Shown here piece by piece: positions 1 to 6,934 of a stretch of DNA of 9,711 nt. Position numbers and translations under genes: made by a program. The stretch comes from Eubacteriales Family XIII. Incertae Sedis bacterium (GTDB lineage: Bacteria; Bacillota; Clostridia; Peptostreptococcales; Anaerovoracaceae). The notes under the pieces were generated by a model. It was given only the letters and a program-made list of their open reading frames with translations. It searched no databases and was not told the origin of the DNA. The stretch spans positions 1-9,711 of the forward strand of contig JAITKU010000092.1 of NCBI GenBank assembly GCA_031278255.1, written 5' to 3'. How positions within the stretch are numbered: the first letter of the stretch is position 1; each line of letters begins with the position of its first letter.

Positions 1-7
1 CCCCGCG

Positions 8-1204
8 TCAGGGCGTGTCCTTGCCCCGATCCGCCGCGCCCGAATAATCCATATCGAAGTTGATCACGGCGGAATAGCTCGGATCGACGGACTTTATATC
101 CGCCGCGAACAGCGCGGACAGCGTTTCCGGCCGCAGTCCGCATTCCGGGGAAAGCACCACGTCGAAGATGATGTTCGCGCGCGCGCGGCCCTTGACGATC
201 CGCAGATCGTGGACGCCCACGACGCCCGGGATCGTTTCCGAAAGCCGCTCCATCCGCGTCCGCAGCTCGGCGGTGAGCGGGTCCTTTGTGTCCACGGGGT
301 CCATGTGGATGACGAGCGACAGATCGAAAGCTTCCCCCACCTCGCGTTCCAGCGTGTCGATGATATCGTGGCTCCTCAGAAAATCGTCGCGGGAATCGAC
401 CTCGACGTGTACCGAGGCCAGCGTGCGGCCGGGGCCGTAGTCGTGGATCGCGAGGTCGTGCATCCCTATGACGCCCGGACATTCCAGTATCTTTTGTTCG
501 AGCGAGGCGACCAGCTTCGGATCGGGCGCCTTTCCGAGCAACGGATCGGCCGTTTCGAGAACCAGACGCACACCCGAAACCAGAATGAACGCGGCGACGA
601 GAAAGCCCGTATAGCCGTCGGCGGGCAGGCCCGCAAAGCGATCGATCAGGATTCCGGCAATCACGGCGCAGGTGGCCGCGACGTCGTTTCTGCTGTCGAT
701 ACCGGAGGCTTTCAGCGCGCCGGAATCGATCGCCTTGCCGATCGCGATGTTGAAAAATGCCAGCCAGATCTTGACGAGGACGGCCGCGGCCGGCACGATG
801 AGCGCGAATGGGTTGAAATCCAAGGGCGCGGGATGCAGTATCTTGCCGAGCGAGTCCGCCATAAGCTTCGCGCCGACGAGGAAGATCAGGATGGATATGA
901 AGAGTCCCGTCAGGTATTCGATGCGCGCGTGTCCGTAGGGATGTTTTTTGTCGCCCGGCGCGGCGGCCAGTCGGAAACCCACGAGCATGACGACGGAGGA
1001 GGCCGCGTCCGAGAGGTTGTTGACGCCGTCCGCCACGATCGCTATGCTGCCGCAGATCAGCCCGACGGCCGTTTTCGCGGCGCAGAGCAGGAGATTCGCG
1101 CAAAGACCCACGACGCCGGCCAGCCGGCCGTAGTCGCGCCGCACCGCGGGCGCGCGCACGTTCTCCGGGTCCCGCACAAAGGTTTTGATCAAAAATTTTC
1201 GCAT
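8..1204 (-). CDS. Cation diffusion facilitator (CDF) transporter, probable Mn2+ exporter
   Basis: A 398-residue membrane protein of the CDF family, which exports divalent metal ions from the cytoplasm in exchange for protons. Hydrophobic segments at about 28-52, 55-80, 97-118, 133-155, 175-190 and 197-215 fit the six-helix family fold. In TM2 the metal site reads D59-G-V-N-N63, inside an ADGxNNxSD signature. In TM5 it reads D170-S-R-N-D174. Zn-type CDFs normally have His in TM5; an all-Asp/Asn site is known from Mn-exporting members such as the MntE/MneP type, so Mn2+ is the likely substrate (inference). The cytoplasmic tail is long, with a dimerisation domain at about 222-305 and a second, similar ferredoxin-like segment at about 310-388 (both contain a PGVxGxHDL motif). 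The ATG is preceded by GGGGA on the minus strand. It lies 15 bp downstream of the TSCPD gene, so the two are probably co-transcribed. Confidence 0.92.
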   Translation of the reverse strand: MRKFLIKTFVRDPENVRAPAVRRDYGRLAGVVGLCANLLLCAAKTAVGLICGSIAIVADGVNNLSDAASSVVMLVGFRLAAAPGDKKHPYGHARIEYLTGLFISILIFLVGAKLMADSLGKILHPAPLDFNPFALIVPAAAVLVKIWLAFFNIAIGKAIDSGALKASGIDSRNDVAATCAVIAGILIDRFAGLPADGYTGFLVAAFILVSGVRLVLETADPLLGKAPDPKLVASLEQKILECPGVIGMHDLAIHDYGPGRTLASVHVEVDSRDDFLRSHDIIDTLEREVGEAFDLSLVIHMDPVDTKDPLTAELRTRMERLSETIPGVVGVHDLRIVKGRARANIIFDVVLSPECGLRPETLSALFAADIKSVDPSYSAVINFDMDYSGAADRGKDTP

Positions 1205-1219
1205 ACAAATCCCCGCGCG

Positions 1220-1471
1220 TTACTGCCTTTCCATGGCGGCGCGCAGGGCCAGCGCCAGTTGATCCGGGCAGGAAGTCCCCTTCCCGCCGCAGTCGGTCCC
1301 CGAGAGCTTTTCGATAAGCGTCGCCGCCGGCATCCCCTCCGCCAAGCGCCCGATCCCCTTGGCGTTGCCGTCGCAGCCGCGCGTAAAGCGCAGATTTCTC
1401 ACAATGCCGTCCTCGAGTTCAAACTCTATGCGGCTCGCGCATACGCCTCTCGGCGTAAAGGAATATTTCAT
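1220..1471 (-). CDS. TSCPD domain protein (TIGR03905-like), 83 aa
   Basis: A small cytoplasmic protein of the TSCPD family, named for a motif seen here exactly at residues 66-70 (GTSCPDQLA). Four cysteines (C11, C33, C61, C68) are placed as in the family and could bind a metal; related domains occur at the end of vitamin-B12-type ribonucleotide reductases. The family's biochemical role is not established to my knowledge. The start chosen is the ATG giving MKYSFTPRGVC, which matches where family members begin. A GTG thirty bases further upstream would add MERNGGCEEA and is unlikely. An AGGAGG lies only two bases before the ATG, which is tight, and a second GGAGG lies further upstream. First gene of a probable operon with the CDF exporter; the promoter at 1517-1545 serves both. 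Confidence 0.86.
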   Translation of the reverse strand: MKYSFTPRGVCASRIEFELEDGIVRNLRFTRGCDGNAKGIGRLAEGMPAATLIEKLSGTDCGGKGTSCPDQLALALRAAMERQ

Positions 1472-1516
1472 GGCCTCCTCACAACCTCCGTTTCTTTCCA
1501 CAACGTTCCGTATATA

Positions 1517-1545
1517 ATGATACTACAAAACGTCCGCGCGTTCAA
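1517..1545 (-). promoter_or_regulatory. Sigma-A-type promoter for the TSCPD-CDF operon
   Basis: On the minus strand a -35 box TTGAAC (plus coordinates 1540-1545) and a -10 box TATCAT (1517-1522) are separated by exactly 17 bp. The -10 lies about 45 bp upstream of the TSCPD start codon. Spacing and box quality are good. No operator is obvious for this direction, although the palindrome at 1611-1624 lies in the same divergent intergenic region. Confidence 0.7.
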
Positions 1546-1610
1546 GGGGGGGCAGTCGTTGCTTTGAACGACGGCGTCAGTCCCCCGGCCACGAAAAAAA
1601 GTTCAAAAAT

Positions 1611-1624
1611 GTTGCCCGGGCAAC
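1611..1624. promoter_or_regulatory. Perfect 14-bp palindrome, candidate operator
   Basis: GTTGCCCGGGCAAC is a perfect inverted repeat with no spacer in the divergent intergenic region. It reaches the position expected for the -35 element of the extended -10 promoter at 1642-1650. A dimeric regulator bound here would therefore be placed to control the surface-protein operon. The half-site core GTTGC/GCAAC occurs five times between 1558 and 1689. No regulator is identified, and the match to any named operator is unknown. Confidence 0.5.
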
Positions 1625-1641
1625 ATACTTTTTCGACGTTT

Positions 1642-1650
1642 TGTTATAGA
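1642..1650 (+). promoter_or_regulatory. Extended -10 promoter for the SLH operon
   Basis: TG-T-TATAGA (TG at 1642-1643, -10 hexamer 1645-1650) has the extended -10 form. No good -35 hexamer lies 16-18 bp upstream; that position is filled by the right end of the 14-bp palindrome. The predicted transcript would begin near 1657, leaving a leader of about 45 bases before the metallophosphoesterase ATG. Called from motif form only. Confidence 0.45.
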
Positions 1651-1673
1651 ATTGTTTCCGTGTGGTATTTGTG

Positions 1674-1689
1674 GCAACCGCGGGGTTGC
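1674..1689 (+). promoter_or_regulatory. Leader hairpin just before the ribosome binding site
   Basis: GCAACC and GGTTGC form a 6-bp stem with a GCGG loop in the predicted 5' leader. It ends four bases before the GGAGG (1693-1697) that serves the ATG at 1703. It could influence translation or act as a second copy of the GTTGC-type operator at DNA level. There is no T-tract, so it is not a terminator. Confidence 0.4.
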
Positions 1690-1702
1690 GACGGAGGCAA
1701 AT

Positions 1703-2935
1703 ATGAAAAAGTTCGCTGTTTTTTTGCTGTGTTTCTTCTGCTCCGCGCCGGCGGCTTTCGCGCTGGGTTCTTCGCTTGCGCCGCCGCGGGACCCCGAGAG
1801 TTTCGCGTTTTTGTACTTGGGCGATATCCAGATCGTCGAGAGCGCGGAAGCGGATTACGCCGCGTGGGAAGCGCTCGCGCGAAACGCGCTGTCCCGCAAT
1901 CCGGACCTCGCGTTTGCCCTGCAGGGCGGCGATATCGTGGAAAGCGGCATCGACGCGGCGCAATGGGAAGCGTTTTTCGCGGCGGCGGACAGGGCGCTCG
2001 GCGACCTGCCCTTTTTTCCGACGAACGGCAACCACGAGTCGAATTTTCTCAGCGGCAAGCCGGAACTGTATCTGGAACTGTTCGAGCTGCCCGGGAACGG
2101 ACCCGCGGGATTTTTGGAGGAATTCTACTCCTTTGACTATGGCAGTGTACACGTTCTCGTACTCAATTCGTGGATTTTTTCCGGCGAACAGAATCTGACG
2201 GAGGACGCGCTCGCCGTCCTTGACGCGTGGATCGCGGCCGACCTCGCCTCCGCGTCCGCGCGGTGGAAGATTGCCGTGACGCACGTTCCGATTTACGCCG
2301 TACACAGCGATACCGCCGCGGACAAGGCGCGGGAGCGTTGGGCGCCGATCTTCGAGAAATACGGACTCGATCTCTGCTTCGTCGGCCACCAGCACGTCTA
2401 CAGCCGCCTGAAGCCGCTGACGGACGGCGCGGAGGACATCGTGGACGGCGTGACCTATATCATGGGCAATTCGGGACGCAAGTTCTACGATTCCGCCGAT
2501 GAAACGCTGGCCGCGCGCACGGTGTACAATACGGCGAACTACCAGATTGTCCGCGTGGACGGCGGCGCCCTGACCGTGCAGAGCTTCGACGCGGCGGGCG
2601 CGGAATTGGATTTTGCCGCCCTGACGCCGCGCGGGGAGAGGACGCTGACGCGCGGCGCTTTTGTCGCGGATTTCCTGCCGGACGCGCGTCTGCTCGGCTA
2701 CGGCGGCGGGGAAATGGGACTCGATGATGCGATCACGAACGAACAGGCGGCGACGTTCCTCTGGCGAAAGGCCGGAAGCCCGGCGACGGACGGCGGCGAG
2801 GCGGCGGTGCCTTGGGCGCGCCCCGCGTGGGCGTGGGCGGCGGCGCGGGGTCTGTTTGCGAACGCGAATCCGAAAGATATTGTGAGTCGCGCGCAGGCCG
2901 CGCGCATTCTGCTGTTATCGGAGGTGGAGGAATGA
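1703..2935 (+). CDS. Secreted calcineurin-like metallophosphoesterase with degenerate SLH tail
   Basis: A 410-residue exported protein. A Sec signal peptide (MKKF, hydrophobic core, AFA at 18-20) is followed by a PF00149-type metallophosphoesterase domain, about 33-285. Two-metal-centre motifs are visible in order: GD41-x-Q43, GGD77-IVESG, GNH111E, TH194-VP and GH229-Q-H231. The first motif has Gln where many family members have His. Such enzymes hydrolyse phosphomonoesters or diesters; the substrate here is unknown. Residues about 310-360 (LTRGAFV...ITNEQAATFLWR) and 365-406 (ARPAWAWAAARGLF...VSRAQAARILL) look like two degenerate SLH repeats, suggesting weak wall attachment. The start was chosen at the ATG with GGAGG six bases upstream and a signal peptide, rather than at an upstream ATG at 1652 lacking both. 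Its TGA overlaps the next ATG (ATGA at 2932-2935), implying translational coupling. Confidence 0.9.
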   Translation: MKKFAVFLLCFFCSAPAAFALGSSLAPPRDPESFAFLYLGDIQIVESAEADYAAWEALARNALSRNPDLAFALQGGDIVESGIDAAQWEAFFAAADRALGDLPFFPTNGNHESNFLSGKPELYLELFELPGNGPAGFLEEFYSFDYGSVHVLVLNSWIFSGEQNLTEDALAVLDAWIAADLASASARWKIAVTHVPIYAVHSDTAADKARERWAPIFEKYGLDLCFVGHQHVYSRLKPLTDGAEDIVDGVTYIMGNSGRKFYDSADETLAARTVYNTANYQIVRVDGGALTVQSFDAAGAELDFAALTPRGERTLTRGAFVADFLPDARLLGYGGGEMGLDDAITNEQAATFLWRKAGSPATDGGEAAVPWARPAWAWAAARGLFANANPKDIVSRAQAARILLLSEVEE

Positions 2936-4575
2936 AGAGAATTTTTTCGGCGGCCCTGTTTGCCGCAATCCTGCTGTCCCTGTTTGCCTTTCCCGCGTCC
3001 GCAAAGACGATACCCGCCGGGCAGACGGTCGGCACCGTACTCTTTTACCTTGTGAACGCGAAAGGGGAGGAGATCCTCGTGTCGCAGATTCCCGTTTCCG
3101 AGATGGAAGCGGACATGAAAGCCGGAAAGATCGACGATACCCTGCACAATTACAGCCTGCTCGACAAGTTCGTGACGACGCTGCACCAGGAGGCGCAGGG
3201 CTTCACCGTGCAGGAGTTCATCGATTACGCGCGCGAAAAATCGCCGATTTTGGCGTTGCGGGCGCTGCCCTTGGCGCTGTCGGGCAAGTCGGCGATCAGC
3301 TTTTGGGAGATCGATCAGACGGGTTTCGACGATGTGGACACCTATACCTACGCGGATTTGTACGAAACGCCGCGCTACAATTTCCCGCTGCTGTACGAAT
3401 ACTGGGACTACGCGAAGCAGGACTATTATGACCCGGCGGGGAAGCTGACGCGCGAACAGGTCATAGACCGCATCTTCGCGAGCGGGGAGCCGGAGACGGT
3501 GATCCTCTCCGTCCGCGCTTTCAGCCAGAGATATATGGTAACGACGGAGAAATTCGGCGCCGATTACAACATGGAAAACTATTGGCAGAGTCAAGGTCTG
3601 CTCGACAACGCGCGCACGATGCGCATCATGAAGCCCATGACGCGCGACGAATTGTATAACAAGACCTCGACCGCGATGGATACGCGTTACTGGACGGCGA
3701 ACATCCGTCTGCGACCGGAAAACGCGCCGAACGCGGACGCGCTCGGCCGGGTGGCCGCGCCGACGGCGGTTATGACGGAGGCCGGCGACAACTACTACAT
3801 ACGCTTCGACTGCGCCACGCCGGGCGCGACGATCCTGTACAACCACAACTTCGTCTCGCCGAGCTATACCCCGACCTCGCCCTACGGCGACGGGGCCGTC
3901 TCCGTGCCCAAGGAATATTTCAAGTCCGGGACGGTGACGATGACGGCGCGGGCGGTGAAAGAGGGCTTCGCCGACGCGGGTGTCGTGACGCTGACGCTCA
4001 CACCGTCGGGCACGGAGCAAAACCCCGATACGACGCCGGCCTTAGCCGATGTGCCCGCGGGCGCGTGGTTTGAGGCGGCCGTGCAATACGTCACGGAGGA
4101 GGGTCTGTTTGACCTTACGGGCACAAACAGCTTCTCCCCGGGCGCGCCCATGACGCGCGCCATGCTCGTCACCGCGCTCTACCGCGCGGAGGCTTCGCCG
4201 TCCGTCACCCTGACGGACGCCTTTTCGGACGTGACGCGGGGGACGCCCCTCTCGGCGGCCGTTTCGTGGGCGCGGGACGCGGGCATCGTGAGCGGCATGG
4301 GCGACGGGACTTTCAGCCCCGAGGCCTCCGTTACGCGCGAGCAGATCGCGGCCATGCTCTTCCGCTACGCGCGGCATACGGACGCGGATACGCGCGCCGC
4401 GGGCGATCTCTCGGCCTTTGCCGACGCGGATACGATCGCGGACTGGGCGGCGGAAGCCCTCGCGTGGGCGACCGGCGCCGGGGTCATAAACGGCATGGGC
4501 GACGGCACTGTCGCGCCAAAGGGGACGGCGAGCAGGGCGCAGGTTGCGCAGATGCTGTTTAATTACATAAAATAG
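2932..4575 (+). CDS. SLH-anchored surface protein A (547 aa)
   Basis: A secreted wall-associated protein. The signal peptide ends in PASA (22-24). Residues about 28-270 form a domain also present in the next gene: an FYLVNAKGEE opening, then GFTVQEFIDYA, then TYADLYETPRYNF. Its pattern loosely recalls the sulfite-oxidase-type molybdopterin fold reused in some clostridial surface proteins, but no Cys ligand is evident, so cofactor binding is not claimed. Residues about 276-357 resemble the chitobiase/beta-hexosaminidase C-terminal beta domain (GATILYNHN, TARAVKEGFADAG). Three SLH repeats follow at about 370-418, 429-483 and 492-546, with TRAM, TREQ and SRAQ motifs at the positions where SLH domains contact pyruvylated wall polymer. 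The start is served by GGAGG at 2920-2924 inside the upstream gene. No catalytic motif was found; the role is probably structural or ligand-binding. Confidence 0.88.
   Translation: MKRIFSAALFAAILLSLFAFPASAKTIPAGQTVGTVLFYLVNAKGEEILVSQIPVSEMEADMKAGKIDDTLHNYSLLDKFVTTLHQEAQGFTVQEFIDYAREKSPILALRALPLALSGKSAISFWEIDQTGFDDVDTYTYADLYETPRYNFPLLYEYWDYAKQDYYDPAGKLTREQVIDRIFASGEPETVILSVRAFSQRYMVTTEKFGADYNMENYWQSQGLLDNARTMRIMKPMTRDELYNKTSTAMDTRYWTANIRLRPENAPNADALGRVAAPTAVMTEAGDNYYIRFDCATPGATILYNHNFVSPSYTPTSPYGDGAVSVPKEYFKSGTVTMTARAVKEGFADAGVVTLTLTPSGTEQNPDTTPALADVPAGAWFEAAVQYVTEEGLFDLTGTNSFSPGAPMTRAMLVTALYRAEASPSVTLTDAFSDVTRGTPLSAAVSWARDAGIVSGMGDGTFSPEASVTREQIAAMLFRYARHTDADTRAAGDLSAFADADTIADWAAEALAWATGAGVINGMGDGTVAPKGTASRAQVAQMLFNYIK
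4141..4566 (+). repeat. SLH cassette, copy 1 (paralogous with 6473-6898)
   Basis: The sequence encoding most of the SLH region of surface protein A aligns without gaps to 6473-6898 in surface protein B (constant offset of 2332 bases). By hand count about 115 of 142 residues are identical, with long blocks of identical bases such as that starting at GGCGCGCCCATGACGCGCGC. The N-terminal domains of the same two genes are far more diverged. Confidence 0.85.
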
Positions 4576-4630
4576 TTTTGATTGAAGTTTTGGACGGTAA
4601 CTTACAAAAGCATCTACCGGAGGAGGTCCT

Positions 4631-6910
4631 ATGAAAAAACACCTGTTTGCCCTGTTTCTCGTCCTTGCCGTCCTGCTTCTGCCCGTCTCGCTCGCCTCCG
4701 CAAAGACCTTGGAGTCGGCGAAAGCGGAGAAGGTCTTTTTCTACGCGTCGGACGCCGAGGGCAAGGCGATCCTGCTCAAGGTCATTCCGCTCGACGATCT
4801 GAAAAAGCTCGCGCACGGGCGGGAGGACGGAAAGAACTACAGCATTTCCTCGACGGACAACTATCCGACGACGCAGTATTGCGAGGCGCGCGGCTTCACC
4901 GTGCCGGAACTCGTCGCGTATGTCAAAAGCGTCACGAACGTTGCGGGCGCGGAAACAATCGGCTTTTCCGGCGGCGACGCGATCCGGCTGATGGCGACCG
5001 ACAGCTACGGCAATTACAACCGCGCTTGGACCTACGACGAACTGTACGGCACGCCGCGCTATTATTTTGAGGGCCTGTTCGACGCGCAGAAAGGCTGGAA
5101 CACGAGCTGGGAGATCGCGGGCGAGGACAGCAGCAAATTCGGCGTGACGCTCGACGCGTACAACGCGCGTTACAGGGCTTCGGATCCCTACTACGAGGAC
5201 AAGCGCGCCGTGTTCGCGGGCGGCGTGCGCACCGAGCCGATCCTCGCAACGGAGTCTTTTTCCGGGCGCACGACGACGGCGGTGCTGGTTGCGTCCACGG
5301 AGATCGGCATCGCGGACCGGGTCGCGGCAAACGGCGGCACGGCCGAGGGCAGTCTGCGCGATATGCTTACGGACACGTGGTCGCTGCGCCTGTCCCTGCC
5401 GATGACGGAGGCGGACCTGATGGCGGCGCACCGCACGGCTTTCGACAACTTCAAATGGATATACAATCTGCGGCTCGATATGGAACGGGCGCCGGGGTTG
5501 CGCGCGCTCGGCGCGGTCGCGGAACCCGTCGCGAACGTATCCGCGCGCGGCGACGCGCTCACGATAAACTTCGCTTGCGCGACGGAGGGCGCGTCGATCT
5601 ATTACTCCTTTGACGGCGCGCCGCAGATTCCCTACACAGGGCCTGTGACCGTCGATATCGCGGGCCGCGACCTCGCCGCCGATCCCGTGTCTTTCTACAT
5701 GACGGCGGTCAAGGAGGGCTTTTCCGACGCGGGTATCATCGCGGTGAAATATCCCGGTCTCGCGCCCGCGTTCCAAACGCTCTACAGCGGCATGGCGGGC
5801 GAGGCGCTGCGCTTCGCGGCGCAGGATGGGATTGCCGCGTCCGACTGGGCGGCGTGGACGGACGCGCTGAACTTCGTCACGCTGAAAACGCCGTCCGTGA
5901 ACGCCTATGTCCGCGTGGACGATGAAAACTTTGCGCTCGACGCGGACCTGCGGGCGATCGTCTTTGACGGCGCGCTGTTTTCGGAAACGGGCGCATACAG
6001 CTTCGTGTTCCACGCGGCGGGCTACGCGGACAAATCCGCGTCGGTGACGATAAAGAAGCCCGCGCCCGCGATCCTGCCGCCCGCGAACGCGAAAATCGGC
6101 GTGCCCGTACTCTTCAGATTCGACGACGCGAGCTATCAGGACGGCCTGACGATCTATGTCAGGACGCCGGACGGCGCGGACGCGATGTTGCCGACAAACC
6201 GCATCGACAGGACGCGGCAGGGAAGCGTTCTGATCGGCGCCGCCTGTTTCGACTTGGACGCGCCCGCGATCGACGCGCCGGGAAGCTACAAATTCAGCTT
6301 CGTCAACAATCGCTTCGAGCCCGGGACGGCAGAGGCAGAGGTGGTGTTCGCGCCGGGCATCGGGCCTGCCCCGGACGATGTGAAAGCGAGCGATTGGTAT
6401 TACAACGCGGCGCGCTACGTTACGGGCGAGGGCCTGTTTGACGCTTATGACGCGACGGGCGCTTTCGGCGCGGGCGCGCCCATGACGCGCGCCATGCTCG
6501 TCACCGCGCTGTACCGCGCGGCGGCTTCGCCCGATGTCGCGCCGTCACCTGAATTTTCCGACGTGCCCGCGGGTACGCCCCTTTCGGCGGCCGTCTCCTG
6601 GGCGCGGGACGCGGGCATTGTGAGCGGCATGGGCGACGGAACTTTCAGGCCCGAGGCCTCCGTCACGCGCGAGCAGATCACGGCCATGCTCTTCCGCTAC
6701 GCGCGGCATACCGGCGCGGACACGCGCGTCGCGGGTGATCTCGCGGCCTTTGCCGACGCGTCCGAAATCGCGGGCTGGGCGGAGGAAGCCCTCGCCTGGG
6801 CGGTAGGCGCGCGTATCGTAAACGGCATGGGCGACGGTCTTGTCGCGCCGCGCGGCACGGCGACGCGCGCGCAGGTCGCGCAAATGCTGCTCGATTACAA
6901 CAGATTATGA
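4631..6910 (+). CDS. SLH-anchored surface protein B with Shr-type HID-like domain (759 aa)
   Basis: Paralogue of surface protein A with extra domains. The signal peptide ends in LASA (21-24). Residues about 28-295 match the N-terminal domain of A (VFFYASDAEGK, RGFTVPELVAYV, WTYDELYGTPRYYF). Residues about 296-375 are the chitobiase C-terminal-like beta domain (ASIYYSFDG, TAVKEGFSDAG). Residues about 400-475 resemble PF07550 (formerly DUF1533, the Shr-like haemoglobin-interacting domain): a WTDALNFVTLK start and a SETGAYSFVFHAAGYAD end. About 476-573 is a probable Ig-like beta domain (IGVPVLFRFDDASY to GSYKFSFVNNRF). Three SLH repeats follow at 582-630, 641-693 and 703-757. GGAGGAGG directly precedes the ATG, and the gap after protein A is 55 bp without a terminator. 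Probably a wall-anchored binding protein; the ligand is unknown, and a haem link is only a hint from one domain. Confidence 0.88.
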   Translation: MKKHLFALFLVLAVLLLPVSLASAKTLESAKAEKVFFYASDAEGKAILLKVIPLDDLKKLAHGREDGKNYSISSTDNYPTTQYCEARGFTVPELVAYVKSVTNVAGAETIGFSGGDAIRLMATDSYGNYNRAWTYDELYGTPRYYFEGLFDAQKGWNTSWEIAGEDSSKFGVTLDAYNARYRASDPYYEDKRAVFAGGVRTEPILATESFSGRTTTAVLVASTEIGIADRVAANGGTAEGSLRDMLTDTWSLRLSLPMTEADLMAAHRTAFDNFKWIYNLRLDMERAPGLRALGAVAEPVANVSARGDALTINFACATEGASIYYSFDGAPQIPYTGPVTVDIAGRDLAADPVSFYMTAVKEGFSDAGIIAVKYPGLAPAFQTLYSGMAGEALRFAAQDGIAASDWAAWTDALNFVTLKTPSVNAYVRVDDENFALDADLRAIVFDGALFSETGAYSFVFHAAGYADKSASVTIKKPAPAILPPANAKIGVPVLFRFDDASYQDGLTIYVRTPDGADAMLPTNRIDRTRQGSVLIGAACFDLDAPAIDAPGSYKFSFVNNRFEPGTAEAEVVFAPGIGPAPDDVKASDWYYNAARYVTGEGLFDAYDATGAFGAGAPMTRAMLVTALYRAAASPDVAPSPEFSDVPAGTPLSAAVSWARDAGIVSGMGDGTFRPEASVTREQITAMLFRYARHTGADTRVAGDLAAFADASEIAGWAEEALAWAVGARIVNGMGDGLVAPRGTATRAQVAQMLLDYNRL
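6473..6898 (+). repeat. SLH cassette, copy 2 (paralogous with 4141-4566)
   Basis: Second copy of the SLH-encoding segment, in surface protein B, collinear with copy 1 through all three repeats. Just upstream, the first SLH repeat differs by a one-codon indel. Differences cluster in the linker after the first repeat (PDVAPSPEFSDVPAG versus PSVTLTDAFSDVTRG). Confidence 0.85.
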
Positions 6911-6934
6911 TACTGTGATAGTAGGGGGAACCGG

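Noticed and set aside
209..1567. Open frame of about 450 codons on the plus strand opposite the CDF and TSCPD genes
   Set aside because: It is antisense to two recognisable genes with good starts, its translation is low-complexity Arg/Asp/His-rich sequence without a domain, and it arises from GC-biased codon use.
1652..1702. Upstream ATG extending the metallophosphoesterase by 17 residues
   Set aside because: No ribosome binding site, it would bury the signal peptide, and it overlaps the predicted -10 and leader.
1577..2395. Minus-strand open frame opposite the metallophosphoesterase
   Set aside because: The plus frame has intact catalytic motifs and a signal peptide; the minus frame has neither.
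2698..4020. 440-codon minus-strand open frame opposite surface protein A
   Set aside because: Shadow of a clear SLH gene; the Arg-rich translation has no signal, domain or ribosome binding site.
4559..6013. 484-codon minus-strand open frame opposite surface protein B
   Set aside because: Same reasons: antisense shadow in GC-rich coding DNA, Arg/His-rich and domain-less.
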